Source: CAYRWR01 sp964537555
Lineage (GTDB): Bacteria; Spirochaetota; Brevinematia; Brevinematales; CAYRWR01
NCBI GenBank assembly: GCA_964537555.1
Contig: CAZIAD010000001.1
Span: 1-64,000, forward strand
Length of the DNA stretch: 64,000 nucleotides
Reading direction: 5' to 3'
Shown here: positions 48,945-58,120 of the stretch, one piece after another
Layout: every line of letters begins with the position of its first letter
Numbering within the stretch: position 1 is the first letter of the stretch
Position numbers and translations under genes: made by a program
Notes under the pieces: generated by a model
What the model was told of the DNA's origin: nothing
Database searches by the model: none
The model's input: the letters and a program-made list of their open reading frames with translations, nothing else

Positions 48945-50645
48945 TTAGATGAGCTTCACATACTTGTCTTTGTTGATGATGTACTGCTCGATGATGGTAT
49001 AGACGTTCTGAATGGTCCAGTACAGTACCAGTCCGGCAGGCATATTCCAGAACAGGAACAGGAACATCACAGGCAGCATATAGGTCTGCAGCTTACTCTG
49101 CTGAGCCATAGTAGCATTGGTAGTGGACTGCAGCTTGGTCTGTACCAGCTGTATTCCAGTCATGAGAAGGGGCAAGAGGTTAAAATGGAAGGTACCTATC
49201 ATGAACAGGGTATCTGGCTGAGTGAGGTCCTTGATCCACATAAAGGCTGCTCCGCGCAGCTCTACAGAGGTAGAGAGCACCCGGTACAGTGCGAAAAACA
49301 CAGGGATCTGTAATATCATAGGCAGACATCCGCCTAAAGGATTGACCTTTTCCTTTTTGTAGAGCTCCATAGTCTTTGCCTGAAGCTTCTGCTGGTCGTC
49401 TTTGTATTTTTCCTGGAGGTTTTTAAGCTTGGGCTGCAGCATATTCATACGTTTGATAGAAATAGCGGCCTTGATGGACAGAGGGGAGAGCAGCAGTTTG
49501 ATGACCAGGGCCATCAGGATGATGACCAGTCCCCAGCTCTTGATCACTTTACCCAGGAGGAAGATACCGCCATTGATAGCCCACTCGATGGGCTTCATAA
49601 GCCAGTTAAACAGACTTCCCCATCTGAATACGACCTTCAGACTGTCATCCACAGCCTTGGCAATGTTTTCTTTACGTGGGCCAACAAAATATTTGATAGC
49701 AAAAGACTTAGTCTCTCCTGATTCCAGTACAAAAGGCTTCTGTTCTACACTCATAGAGATCTGTCTGTACTGCCCTTTCTTGGCGGTACTGACTTCTTTA
49801 AACTTACCATCCCAGTTACTGCCCAGAGGGATCATGGCGGCCATGAAGTAGTTGTCATATAATACCATCCACTTAGGCCCTGCAATGAGGCTGTCCCCTA
49901 CTTTTTTACCTTTGATCCGGTCAACCAGCCCGATATTAAGAGCCTTTTCCTTTTTACCATTGACATAATACTGGGTCTCGATACGGTTACGGGGACTGGC
50001 TTCATCAAATGGAACCAGTTCAAATAAGGTCCCTACCGAGAAACTCTTGCCATCCAGGTCCATATTCATGGTCTGGCCGGTAAGATTTCTAAAGGAGATC
50101 TCTTCATTGATCTGATAATTTGAAGAAAGAGTAAATGTGCGTTTTAGCTCTACTGCTTTTCCTTTCAGATTGACCCGGGCAGCCAGTACTATGGAGTTAC
50201 TAGTCTGGGACTGGACTGTGTAGAGAGGGCGGGCTTTATAAAGGAGAAGCTTCTCAGTGTCCCCAAAAGCAAGGTCACCGTTCTGGTATGCCCTGTTAGT
50301 AGAAAGCAGTGACACGGAGTTGGAGTAACGGTTCCATTCTCCATCTATGTTCAGTTCATTGATGACAGCCCCTTTACTATTGATGACCAGGCTGATCTCT
50401 CCATCATAGCTGATGCTGTAGTCCTTGCCTTCACCTGAGGTGACAAACTTGACTGCATCAGGTGCTGTAGGCAGGCTCTGCTGTACCGGGGTCTGAGCAG
50501 TCTGGGGGGTTACAGCCGGTGCATTGGTCTGCTGTACTGCCATTTCGTTTTTTTGATTGTTGCGGGTATTCCACCACATGACGCCTATAAGTATAAAAGA
50601 GATAATAAATGCGAGTAGCATCCTCTTTTCATAATCTTTATTCAT
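48945..50645 (-). CDS. yidC: Membrane protein insertase YidC/Oxa1
   Basis: A 566-residue insertase. First helix MLLAFIISFILIGVMWW, then a Gln-rich linker and the large periplasmic beta-domain (GEGKDYSISYDGEISLVINS to ESGETKSFAIKYFVG). Then five helices of the insertase core: WAINGGIFLLGKVIKSWGLV, LLSPLSIKAAISIKRMNMLQ, the cytoplasmic helical hairpin LQEKYKDDQQKLQAKTMELY, and CLPMILQIPVFFALYRVLST. A periplasmic domain of this size is a mark of Gram-negative YidC. It inserts membrane proteins with or without SecYEG. Its neighbour mnmE is common; the usual Jag/KhpB gene is not between them here. Confidence 0.95.
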   Translation of the reverse strand: MNKDYEKRMLLAFIISFILIGVMWWNTRNNQKNEMAVQQTNAPAVTPQTAQTPVQQSLPTAPDAVKFVTSGEGKDYSISYDGEISLVINSKGAVINELNIDGEWNRYSNSVSLLSTNRAYQNGDLAFGDTEKLLLYKARPLYTVQSQTSNSIVLAARVNLKGKAVELKRTFTLSSNYQINEEISFRNLTGQTMNMDLDGKSFSVGTLFELVPFDEASPRNRIETQYYVNGKKEKALNIGLVDRIKGKKVGDSLIAGPKWMVLYDNYFMAAMIPLGSNWDGKFKEVSTAKKGQYRQISMSVEQKPFVLESGETKSFAIKYFVGPRKENIAKAVDDSLKVVFRWGSLFNWLMKPIEWAINGGIFLLGKVIKSWGLVIILMALVIKLLLSPLSIKAAISIKRMNMLQPKLKNLQEKYKDDQQKLQAKTMELYKKEKVNPLGGCLPMILQIPVFFALYRVLSTSVELRGAAFMWIKDLTQPDTLFMIGTFHFNLLPLLMTGIQLVQTKLQSTTNATMAQQSKLQTYMLPVMFLFLFWNMPAGLVLYWTIQNVYTIIEQYIINKDKYVKLI

Positions 50646-50732
50646 GGTCTCTCCTGTGAATTTGTGTCCATAAGTATAATCACTTTAGCTTAAAAAATCA
50701 AACCGGGGTAGTAAATTAGACAGTTTTTGCAG

Positions 50733-51644
50733 CTATTTTCTTAATTTTTCCAGATAATCTCTGAAATGGGGGGGTAATTCACACTCAAAGCTCATTTCCC
50801 GGCCTGTCACCGGATGAGTAAAACTGAGCCTGCGGGCACAGAGGGCCAGGCCTTTTTTAGGTGAACGGGAGTATATGGGGTCCCCTAATACCGGGAAGCC
50901 GAGATGGGAGAAATGTACCCGGATCTGGTGGGTACGGCCGGTATGAAGCCGGATCTCAATATAAGCATAGTGCTCGAAATACTCCAGCACTTTCCATTCA
51001 GTATGGGCTTCCTTGCCGTCTTCCCGCACCGCCATCTTTTTACGGTCATGGCGGGAACGGGCTATGGGCTCACGGATCTCCCCTTCCTGTTCGGGGTGTC
51101 CCATGACAATGGCTTCATAGTGCTTTTCTATGGTACGCTCTTTAAAATCCCGGACCAGCTGCCGGTGGGCCTGGTCGGACAGGGCGATGATCATGAGTCC
51201 GGCAGTGTCCTTGTCCAGGCGGTGTACTATACCGGGACGTTCCACCCCCCCGATGCCGGATAGCTGCCCCCCCAGGTGAAACAGCAGGGCGTGTACCAGG
51301 GTGTGGTCCCAGTTTCCCTGGGCCGGATGTACCGCAAGGCCAGCCTGTTTGTTGATGACAGCGATGTGTTCATCCTGATAAAGGATATCCAGAGGAATGT
51401 CCCGGGGGCTGAGATCCAGTTCCTGCATGGGGTGCAGCTTCAGACTGACTTCCTCACCTGTCCTGGCTTTATGTGATAGTTTGGAAGAAGTGCCATTGAC
51501 ATAGAGGGTTTTTATCCGGGTCTTGAGTGAAGAACGGCTCAGCTCCGGATAGAGTTCAGGAATGATGATATCCAGCCGTTTTCCCGCAAAATCCGGAGAT
51601 ACAACAAAGGCTTTAAGATTATTCTGCTCATTCAATCTCGTCAT
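50733..51644 (-). CDS. RluD-family 23S rRNA pseudouridine synthase
   Basis: A 303-residue enzyme with an N-terminal S4-like RNA-binding domain (GKRLDIIIPELYPELSRSSL, LYVNGTSSKLSHKARTGEEV) and the catalytic domain with the Asp of PGIVHRLDKDTAGLMIIALS near residue 140. RLHTGRTHQIRVHFSHLGFP and GDPIYSRSPKKGLALCARRL complete the core. RluD-type enzymes modify helix 69 of 23S rRNA; the precise site cannot be given. Its start overlaps the lipoprotein gene end by 17 bp, so translation is coupled. Confidence 0.92.
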   Translation of the reverse strand: MTRLNEQNNLKAFVVSPDFAGKRLDIIIPELYPELSRSSLKTRIKTLYVNGTSSKLSHKARTGEEVSLKLHPMQELDLSPRDIPLDILYQDEHIAVINKQAGLAVHPAQGNWDHTLVHALLFHLGGQLSGIGGVERPGIVHRLDKDTAGLMIIALSDQAHRQLVRDFKERTIEKHYEAIVMGHPEQEGEIREPIARSRHDRKKMAVREDGKEAHTEWKVLEYFEHYAYIEIRLHTGRTHQIRVHFSHLGFPVLGDPIYSRSPKKGLALCARRLSFTHPVTGREMSFECELPPHFRDYLEKLRK

Positions 51645-52185
51645 CCTCTGTGAGCATCAGTGTTTTAGGGTCTTTGCTCCAGTCAAATTGGGCGTATTTT
51701 TGCAGGGCTGCACCCTTCACACAATAATAGGTCTGCCACTCCCAGGTATCATAATAAAAATGCCATTCAGACTCATCACCGTCCAGGTACACTTCTATAG
51801 TCTGCTGTATATACTTTTCAGAGAGATCTCCATTGATATTAGCATCCGGAAGAAGCTGCTCGATTTCCAGGCGCCACAATCCATTGTCCTCACTGGCCTC
51901 CACTATCCTGTATCCTACATTAGATACTGCCCTGCCCTGGAACCGGGGCTGATAATGTATCTCCTGGATCCGGTATTGTCCAACCTCCAGCTGATGGATG
52001 TATTTTTCTGCTTTTGCGGATCCATCTGTCTCCAGACCATCCTGCCACTTTCCCTGGATCGGGATATGACTGAGGATGGCCCATGATCCAATAAGTTCAG
52101 CAGGGAGGGATACTTTGAGGAGGGACCCCTGACCACAGGAAGAGATTAAAAAAAACATTGATAATAATATACTTTTGTTTAGCAT
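51628..52185 (-). CDS. Lipoprotein of unknown function
   Basis: A 185-residue lipoprotein with lipobox ISSC (Cys17). The mature part begins SLPAELIGSWAILSHIPIQG, an opening like that of lipocalin-type or DUF-type small barrels, followed by strands such as QYRIQEIHYQPRFQGRAVSN and GYRIVEASEDNGLWRLEIEQ and the Trp/Tyr-rich WHFYYDTWEWQTYYCVKG. No family recognised. It overlaps the pseudouridine synthase gene, which may be chance packing or coupling. An aggag-like site precedes the start. Confidence 0.68.
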   Translation of the reverse strand: MLNKSILLSMFFLISSCGQGSLLKVSLPAELIGSWAILSHIPIQGKWQDGLETDGSAKAEKYIHQLEVGQYRIQEIHYQPRFQGRAVSNVGYRIVEASEDNGLWRLEIEQLLPDANINGDLSEKYIQQTIEVYLDGDESEWHFYYDTWEWQTYYCVKGAALQKYAQFDWSKDPKTLMLTEDDEIE

Positions 52186-52248
52186 TCTGTGACCTCCCTA
52201 AAACTGGATATATAGCTTAAGGGAGGATTAAAAATATGACAAGCTAAC

Positions 52249-53016
52249 TTAAAGACCCCGGATTATATCCTTCAGTTTCACCGCTTTGTATTGCAGCCCA
52301 TAATTCCCCAATGATAAGGCCTGTTCGGGGCAGTAGGAGACACAGCGGACGCAGAGCTCACATTTATTACCCGGAACCGGATAATCCGGGATGGTAAAAT
52401 TCTGTACGGGACAGATCTTCACACAGATACCACATTTTGTACATTTTAGCTGGTCCAGGCGGATAGGAGAGGCCCATCGATACAGTCTTTGAAACACCCT
52501 GGCCCGGGAAAACAGGCTCATTAGGTCTGATAAGACCGGGATCCTTCTCCACCGGGCTGTCTGATCGATCAGATCACGGGCGTACTGACGGGCCTGGATC
52601 AGCCCTTTTTGCCGTTTCTGTTCATCTTTTTGATCCCGGATGGATCGGCGGTAGATATTTACAGGCATCATGATCTCTCTGGCCCCGATAGTATGATAAC
52701 CTTTTCGGCGCAGTATTGTACGCAGGGGGCCCACTACACCCCCACTGTACAGCATCATAGTGTCTACCATAAAGACATCGTTTTTTCCCTGAGGCAGGCT
52801 TTTTACAAAGTCCCAGATAAATGGAAAAGTGCCCTGCATGGCTACCGGAAAGGCCAGGCCCAGGGTCACACCAGCTTCAATGCCCCTAACACTAGCCCCC
52901 TGAATGGGCCCTACTTCCACCTCTATCCCTTCTCCTTCAAACACTTCCTGCATAGCCCGCAGGACGAGCAGGGTATTGCCGGTACTGCTGAATTGATAGA
53001 ATAGTATTTTTTTCAT
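52249..53016 (-). CDS. EFR1-type flavodoxin-ferredoxin protein (copy 1)
   Basis: A 255-residue two-part redox protein. Residues 1-150: flavodoxin-like fold with the FMN-phosphate loop LFYQFSSTGNTLLVLRAMQE. Residues 190-240: two [4Fe-4S] clusters in CTKCGICVKICP and CELCVRCVSYCP. This is the layout of the EFR1 family, whose members are thought to transfer electrons between flavin and Fe-S clusters. No transmembrane segments. It starts exactly after the stop of the upstream membrane protein, so the two may act together. A paralogue lies at 61233-62111. Confidence 0.88.
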   Translation of the reverse strand: MKKILFYQFSSTGNTLLVLRAMQEVFEGEGIEVEVGPIQGASVRGIEAGVTLGLAFPVAMQGTFPFIWDFVKSLPQGKNDVFMVDTMMLYSGGVVGPLRTILRRKGYHTIGAREIMMPVNIYRRSIRDQKDEQKRQKGLIQARQYARDLIDQTARWRRIPVLSDLMSLFSRARVFQRLYRWASPIRLDQLKCTKCGICVKICPVQNFTIPDYPVPGNKCELCVRCVSYCPEQALSLGNYGLQYKAVKLKDIIRGL

Positions 53017-53562
53017 CTATGGCTCCAGAACTGGCCTTTTCACAGAAAATCCAATCAATAATTTAACCATAAATAAAGGGGCAAATGCATATAAGACCTG
53101 GACTTCGGCCTGCAGGTACAGGGACCCCAATACACCTAATACCAGCAGGGCAGCAGCCAGGACCTGCCTTTTTTCATTATCAGGAATGAAATGCAGAGCC
53201 ACACCTCCCATCAGGGTAAGTGCCGCCACTCCTCCGATCAAAATCCAGGATGAAGGAAACACCCATATCACTACAGCAGGATGCAGAATGTGCAGTAACA
53301 GAAAGATTATCCTGATCCTTTCATTTTTCTGATAATACTGATTAGTAGAACTGCTCAGATTGGCGATTACCCCTCCCGCAATATCGAAGAAAATAAATGA
53401 GACAATGATCCTTTTTATAAGAGATATACCGCTATTCTCCAGGGATAAAAATACCAGGAAAAATGCTATCAGCCCTATAAAATATACCAGTATTATATTA
53501 AACAGCGGACTATTCTCTCCATGCAGTTCCTGCAATGCTTTGGGGATCTTTATTGTCTTCAT
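53017..53562 (-). CDS. Small multi-TM membrane protein linked to EFR1
   Basis: A 181-residue protein with five or six hydrophobic helices (residues 20-40, 48-66, 85-105, 108-125, 130-155, 160-175). The helices contain FNIILVYFIGLIAFFLVF and HPAVVIWVFPSSWILIGGV. The N-terminus (KIPKALQELHGENSPLFNI) is cytoplasmic. The stop is flush with the start of the EFR1 gene (no gap), so co-translation is expected. I recognise no family. As partner of a redox protein it may carry electrons to or from the membrane, but no cofactor ligand can be named. Confidence 0.65.
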   Translation of the reverse strand: MKTIKIPKALQELHGENSPLFNIILVYFIGLIAFFLVFLSLENSGISLIKRIIVSFIFFDIAGGVIANLSSSTNQYYQKNERIRIIFLLLHILHPAVVIWVFPSSWILIGGVAALTLMGGVALHFIPDNEKRQVLAAALLVLGVLGSLYLQAEVQVLYAFAPLFMVKLLIGFSVKRPVLEP

Positions 53563-53669
53563 TAAATACTCCTGTATTGATGTCTAACCCACTTCTTACT
53601 ATCATAACATACAAGGAATACTTTGTGAAAATATTAAATATTTTTTCTCTGAATAGTACCTTCTTTCTA

Positions 53670-53698
53670 TTGAGACTTTTCAGGGTATTGTCTATAAT
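53670..53698 (+). promoter_or_regulatory. Promoter of the PP2C phosphatase gene
   Basis: TTGAGA (53670-53675), 17 bp, TATAAT (53693-53698), 40 bp before the chosen start codon. Confidence 0.75.
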
Positions 53699-53737
53699 AA
53701 ATAGGGGAAAAGAGATATTTTAAGGAAGATGGTGTCT

Positions 53738-55999
53738 ATGAAAAAAGAACCCGCCCAACAGTCATTCATCCGCAATGTAGTACTCAGCCTCAAGATGAAG
53801 ATCACCGTGCTGGTAATGATTGTCCTGATATTCACAACATATCTGGTAGTACGCTTCAATATCATTAATCAGTCAGCTGTGTTAAAACAACAGCAGCAGC
53901 AGACCATGAGTGGGTATTTGCTTCCCTTCAAACAGAACATACTTAAACTATATCTCAATAAAAAAGAACAGGATTTTAAGACTCTGCAGACCTATGTCCG
54001 TTCATTCAAAGATATTCCTTCTTTTAAAATGGCAATGTTCGTAGATACTTATGGCACTATATTGTTCCATTCCGATTCCCGCAACATCGGCTTGAGGGTG
54101 CAGTCTTCTTCCCGCACCCTGTTTTATACCAACTATTCTGAACAGATCCATTCCGATTTCCGTATTTACGAAGCAGAAATATCCACCTGGACCGACAAAA
54201 AAGGGAGAAAGCGGGCCTATACCAACGACCGTCCCGATAGTTATGATGGTTTTCTACCGGTTTATTCTGATTACGACAAACACCGCTGGTTTGGTGGCAT
54301 CACTCAATATTATAATTATTTCAAAGAGGGTAATCTTTTTCACACTTCCAAACTCAATGAAGAAGTACTGAATAATTTCCGTTTTAGCAAGGCAATTGCT
54401 GATATTTACAATAGAATGTACACTGATGGAAAAATCTCGGAAACTGCCAAAAAACTCCTGGAAGAAAAAAAACTGGAGGAGACTGACCTTAAAAGGATAG
54501 AGTATTATTTCACCAAAGTGCAGGCTTATCAGGATCAGCTCTATAACCTCATCATCAGTGATAAATATTTTGAGGGACTGATGGAGACGCTATTTAAGGC
54601 AGGCATGCCCCTCAAGGAAACTGCCGACTACATCAAATGGAAAGAAAAGAAAAAGCTCTTTTCCAATAAAGACCTCATTAGCCCGGAACAAAAAAGAAAT
54701 CTGAAATTTATTGTCTTCCTGGAACAGTTTATTAAGCAGTATTATGATAAAAATGAGTTCACTCCCTCTTTTGAAGAATTTCAGACGCTGGTCAAAGAAA
54801 AAAATATCAATGTTCCCGCCGCTTATTATAAGGCCCGCATAAATAAACTGATCAAATCCCTGAGTTCTCTGGAAAAGTATCGCACGGATCTGAATGTCAT
54901 ACCTAAAGACCTGCTGGATTCCATATTCGCCGATATGTACGGATTCTACCGTTTAGGCACAGTGCGGGTTATTCTCAACCTGGAAGATATCGAACAGCAA
55001 AAACGCCATGTCTTTAATTCTACCATCGATATAGCGGTCATGTTTATTCTGAGGATGCTGGTAGTAGTCTTCCTGATCGTAGCATTTATCATCGCTCCCC
55101 TCAATGACCTGGCTGCCGGAACAGATGAGATAGCTCACGGCAATCTGGATAAAGCCATAGAGATACATACCCATGATGAGATCGGGCAGCTGGCGGATAA
55201 GTTTAATTATATGACCACCAGCCTTAAAAAAGCCTTTGATGAAGTCAAAGATAAGACCCGCATGGAAGAAGAACTGCGTATTGCCCAGGAGATACAGACG
55301 GCTATCCTGCCCCAGTCCTTACCGGAGCTGGATGGCTATGACTTTGCCGTCTACTATGAGCCCCAGACCGAATCGGGAGGGGATTATTACGATTTTATCC
55401 CCCTGGATAATGACCTCTTTGCCATCGTGGTGGCAGATGTCACCAATCACGGAGTAGGGGCTGCCATGGTCATGTCTATCCTGCGATCGGCTCTGCGTAC
55501 CTTCTCAGTCCGGGGTAAAAATGCAGCCCAGGTGATCAAAGATATCAATCCGGTGTTATTAAGAGATACTCCGGCTAACATGTTTGCCACTGTCTTCTAT
55601 GGGGTGCTTAACCTGGAGACTAAAGAAATGTTTTATTCCATAGCAGGGCACAACCAGGGTATCGTGTTCGATGCCAAAAGTAAAAAGATCCGCCTCATGA
55701 AAGCGGGAGGTATGCCGGTAGGTATGCTCGCTTCTGAGATCTTTAACCCTCATATTGAACTCTATAAATCCCAGCTTAAATCAGGGGAATACTTTATCCA
55801 GTATTCAGACGGCATCACCGAGGCAAAATCAGCCAGTGACGAAGAATACGGGGAAGACCGCTTTTACCAGTCAATATTAAAGCATGTATCTGAAGACCTG
55901 GACGAGATGAAAAACAATATCATACAGGACGTAAAAGCCTTTACAGCCGGTGCATCACAAAGTGATGATATTACTCTCCTGATCATGAAACTACACTAA
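53738..55999 (+). CDS. Membrane-bound SpoIIE/RsbU-type PP2C phosphatase with HAMP domain
   Basis: A 753-residue sensor. ATG at 53738 is preferred because AAGGAAG is 9 nt upstream; the ATG at 53729 touches that site. First helix near residues 20-40 (KITVLVMIVLIFTTYLVV), an extracytoplasmic sensing part of about 380 residues (Cache-like in the first part, PSFKMAMFVDTYGTILFHSD), second helix near residue 435 (DIAVMFILRMLVVVFLIVAF), then HAMP (DEIAHGNLDKAIEIHTHDEI). The PP2C domain starts RIAQEIQTAILPQSLPELDG; its metal Asp residues are in SGGDYYDFIPLDNDLFAIVV and QSDDITLLIMKLH. It should dephosphorylate an anti-anti-sigma-type protein. The gene downstream is a likely partner. Confidence 0.9.
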   Translation: MKKEPAQQSFIRNVVLSLKMKITVLVMIVLIFTTYLVVRFNIINQSAVLKQQQQQTMSGYLLPFKQNILKLYLNKKEQDFKTLQTYVRSFKDIPSFKMAMFVDTYGTILFHSDSRNIGLRVQSSSRTLFYTNYSEQIHSDFRIYEAEISTWTDKKGRKRAYTNDRPDSYDGFLPVYSDYDKHRWFGGITQYYNYFKEGNLFHTSKLNEEVLNNFRFSKAIADIYNRMYTDGKISETAKKLLEEKKLEETDLKRIEYYFTKVQAYQDQLYNLIISDKYFEGLMETLFKAGMPLKETADYIKWKEKKKLFSNKDLISPEQKRNLKFIVFLEQFIKQYYDKNEFTPSFEEFQTLVKEKNINVPAAYYKARINKLIKSLSSLEKYRTDLNVIPKDLLDSIFADMYGFYRLGTVRVILNLEDIEQQKRHVFNSTIDIAVMFILRMLVVVFLIVAFIIAPLNDLAAGTDEIAHGNLDKAIEIHTHDEIGQLADKFNYMTTSLKKAFDEVKDKTRMEEELRIAQEIQTAILPQSLPELDGYDFAVYYEPQTESGGDYYDFIPLDNDLFAIVVADVTNHGVGAAMVMSILRSALRTFSVRGKNAAQVIKDINPVLLRDTPANMFATVFYGVLNLETKEMFYSIAGHNQGIVFDAKSKKIRLMKAGGMPVGMLASEIFNPHIELYKSQLKSGEYFIQYSDGITEAKSASDEEYGEDRFYQSILKHVSEDLDEMKNNIIQDVKAFTAGASQSDDITLLIMKLH

Positions 56000-56015
56000 A
56001 CAGGGAGTTTGAAAT

Positions 56016-56742
56016 ATGGCCAAAGTCAAAATACTCCTTTATACCTGTGATCCGGATGTAGCCAAATCTTTTTCTCTGTCCCTCCCTCCTGAACAGTTTT
56101 CTCTTCAATGTGTAAGTGAGCTCCATGAAGTCATGGAAAAAGCTATGGAAGATATTCCCCAGTTCTGTATTTTTGATGAAAAAGAGACTAAAGGGGAGTG
56201 GGTGGATATCTCCCTATCTATGAGTGAGATCATGGATCTCAGCCATGTGGAGAAACTACTGATCGCACGTAAAGAGATCACTCCAGGCCTGGTATCTCTG
56301 GCCGTCCAGGCGGGGATTTCAGAGATCATACACCGGGATATCGATCCTCTGATGCTGCTCCTTAAGATCGATGCCCTCCTGCTGAGACATGACCGATGCA
56401 AGTCCCTCATACAGACCCATCAGGACACAGCCGCTAAAAGGGTGGGTTATTCTGTAGAGCATTATGTAGGCCAGCCTCTCACTGCAGTCATGGGAGCTAT
56501 ACAGATGATCAATCTTATGAAAAACGAAGATAAAAAAACTCAATGACCCGGAGATAGAGGAACTGGTTAAAATCGGACTCAAAGCTTCTGAGGAATTATC
56601 TAAGACTATTCATAAATTTGCCAGCCTCAAAAGTTTTAAGATCCAGGAACATATTAAGAACCACGACCTTATTGATCTGGAGCATCTGGATGAATCGGTC
56701 AATGAGGGTGATACAGAAATAGAAGACTTCGAGATGTTTTGA
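56016..56742 (+). pseudogene. Receiver-like / DHp-like signalling protein, interrupted by a frameshift in an A7 run
   Basis: The first frame gives 176 residues (56016-56546): an N-terminal part like a degenerate receiver domain (KVKILLYTCDPDVAKSFSLS, ARKEITPGLVSLAVQAGISE), then HYVGQPLTAVMGAIQMINLM, a DHp-like dimerisation helix with its His. The frame then meets a stop after the A7 run (56532-56538). The +1 frame continues the same helix without interruption, KLNDPEIEELVKIGLKASEE, LSKTIHKFASLKSF, to TGA at 56742. Read as one protein it would have about 241 residues and no ATPase domain. Either a deletion or slippage in the A-run occurs in nature, or this is a sequence error. It follows the PP2C gene by 16 bp. 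Confidence 0.72.
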
Positions 56743-56764
56743 AGTAAAAGTATCATAAACAATA

Positions 56765-56800
56765 AAAAGCGCCCTCTTTTCAGAGAGCGCTTTTGTTTTT
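56765..56800. terminator. Terminator downstream of the phosphatase unit
   Basis: Stem AAAAGCGCCCTCT / AGAGAGCGCTTTT (one mismatch), TTTC loop, then TTGTTTTTTTT. The minus strand also has a T-tract, so it may serve the convergent lipoprotein gene. Confidence 0.8.
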
Positions 56801-56809
56801 TTTGAGTTT

Positions 56810-57919
56810 TTATCTCCAGCTAATATCTGTATGCCAGTCCTGTCCAAAATTATTTTCCCAGTCGCCGCTGTTATTTCTGAATGCAACATCAAATACGGAA
56901 GCATCTACACTGACAGTCACTGACTGGCTGTATACCGCACTGACATAACCGTTATAGCGGAAGGGGTAGCACTGGGCTTCTGCCACATTCTGCCATCCGT
57001 TTACACCGTAGTGTGCCCAGACTGTATCACCCAGGTCGCCATTGGCGTAGCTGATACTGACAGTCTTGATGATATCACCGTTATAATTTTTGTAGGTGCT
57101 GTTAGGCTGCACTGTAACCAGGGGACGTACTGAGGTATGGAAGTCCTGTCCCTGGTTATTATCCCATATGCCGTTTCCGAAGATGGCAAAATCCAGGTAT
57201 TCAGCATCTGTGGGGAGCTGGACTCTGGCGGTTGCATAGTCCGAAGCATAGCTGTAGGATGAATTAGTGATCCAGTCCATGGCTACGTCACTGACCTGGT
57301 TCCAGCTGTTCCAGCCGAAATGCAGCAGCATACCAGCTCCAGTAGAAGGCCCACTGTAGTTTATATAGATACCATCATTAATGCTGGTATGATAAGACTC
57401 AGAATATGAGTATGATACTATGGTGTCGTACAAAAATGCGTTATATAACTGGCCTTCTTTGAGGTACTCTATACCATCACTGTCTACTACTTTCCAGAAT
57501 ATCTGTCCGGGAGCGTTGGCAGGAATACTGATACGGGCATACCAGGAAGAATACACATTAGTGGCATTTACAGTCTGATTTACCGCATCAGCGCTAAAGC
57601 CGTATTTTACGACATAGCTCTTATTGGTATCTGAAGGGTAGATACTAAAAGAGTAGGTCTTTCCCTTTACTCCGCGATTATCAAACAGAGGGCCTCTTCC
57701 GGCTGAGTAGACGGTATTGGCTTCTACTACAGCATCACCTTCGGCCAGTCCCATGATCTGAAGTTCCTGTTCAGAAAAGAGGGGTATGGCAGCATTTACC
57801 GCAGGGTCATCGGTAGATATCACATTGATCACTTTAACGTTATTTTCAGTATTATCCTGGTTCAGGCTACATGCACCTGCCAGAAGAGCAACCATCATCA
57901 ACAACAAAACCTTTTTCAT
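56810..57919 (-). CDS. Lipoprotein with tandem CBM25/CBM53-like starch-binding domains
   Basis: A 369-residue lipoprotein, start at 57919 with GAGGAG upstream, lipobox AGAC (Cys17). Two starch-binding-type modules are near the C-terminus. The first (about residues 195-275) has LHFGWNSWNQVSDVAMDW and LDFAIFGNGIWDNNQGQDFH. The second (about 285-369) has VWAHYGVNGWQNVAEAQCYP and FDVAFRNNSGDWENNFGQDW. The pattern of a Trp in the N-terminal strand plus W-(D/E)-N-N-x-G-x-D-(F/W) at the end is as in CBM25/CBM53. The N-terminal half is strand-rich and not assigned. No enzyme domain. A second surface alpha-glucan binder, unrelated in sequence to the CBM21 lipoprotein, is a reasonable reading. Confidence 0.78.
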   Translation of the reverse strand: MKKVLLLMMVALLAGACSLNQDNTENNVKVINVISTDDPAVNAAIPLFSEQELQIMGLAEGDAVVEANTVYSAGRGPLFDNRGVKGKTYSFSIYPSDTNKSYVVKYGFSADAVNQTVNATNVYSSWYARISIPANAPGQIFWKVVDSDGIEYLKEGQLYNAFLYDTIVSYSYSESYHTSINDGIYINYSGPSTGAGMLLHFGWNSWNQVSDVAMDWITNSSYSYASDYATARVQLPTDAEYLDFAIFGNGIWDNNQGQDFHTSVRPLVTVQPNSTYKNYNGDIIKTVSISYANGDLGDTVWAHYGVNGWQNVAEAQCYPFRYNGYVSAVYSQSVTVSVDASVFDVAFRNNSGDWENNFGQDWHTDISWR

Positions 57920-57941
57920 AATTTTCTCCTCGCATTTAATT

Positions 57942-57956
57942 AGTGCGCATTGCACT
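57942..57956. promoter_or_regulatory. Short palindrome downstream of the -10
   Basis: AGTGC-N5-GCACT between the -10 and the start codon of the starch-binding lipoprotein gene. It could be an operator; arms are only 5 bp. Confidence 0.35.
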
Positions 57957-57969
57957 CATAATGTGCATT

Positions 57970-57998
57970 AGTATATTTTTTTTTGCGGATTAAGTCAA
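57970..57998 (-). promoter_or_regulatory. Promoter of the starch-binding lipoprotein gene
   Basis: Minus strand: TTGACT (57993-57998), 17 bp, TATACT (57970-57975). The spacer is A-rich. Confidence 0.78.
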
Positions 57999-58015
57999 GA
58001 AAAATGAAATTTGTT

Positions 58016-58029
58016 TGTAAGCGCTTGCA
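58016..58029. promoter_or_regulatory. LacI/CcpA-type (cre-like) operator
   Basis: TGTAAGCGCTTGCA matches the consensus TGWAANCGNTNWCA at 13 of 14 positions. It lies 18 bp upstream of the -35 of the starch-binding lipoprotein gene and 92 bp before guaA. A LacI-family sugar regulator is the likely binder; none is encoded in the window. Confidence 0.6.
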
Positions 58030-58120
58030 TCATTAAATGCCTTTATCGAGAAGAAAGGGGCATACTTTCTTTTTTTCTGTTTTTAACTTAAAATATGGGA
58101 CATTCCTGAAGGAGAGCAGT

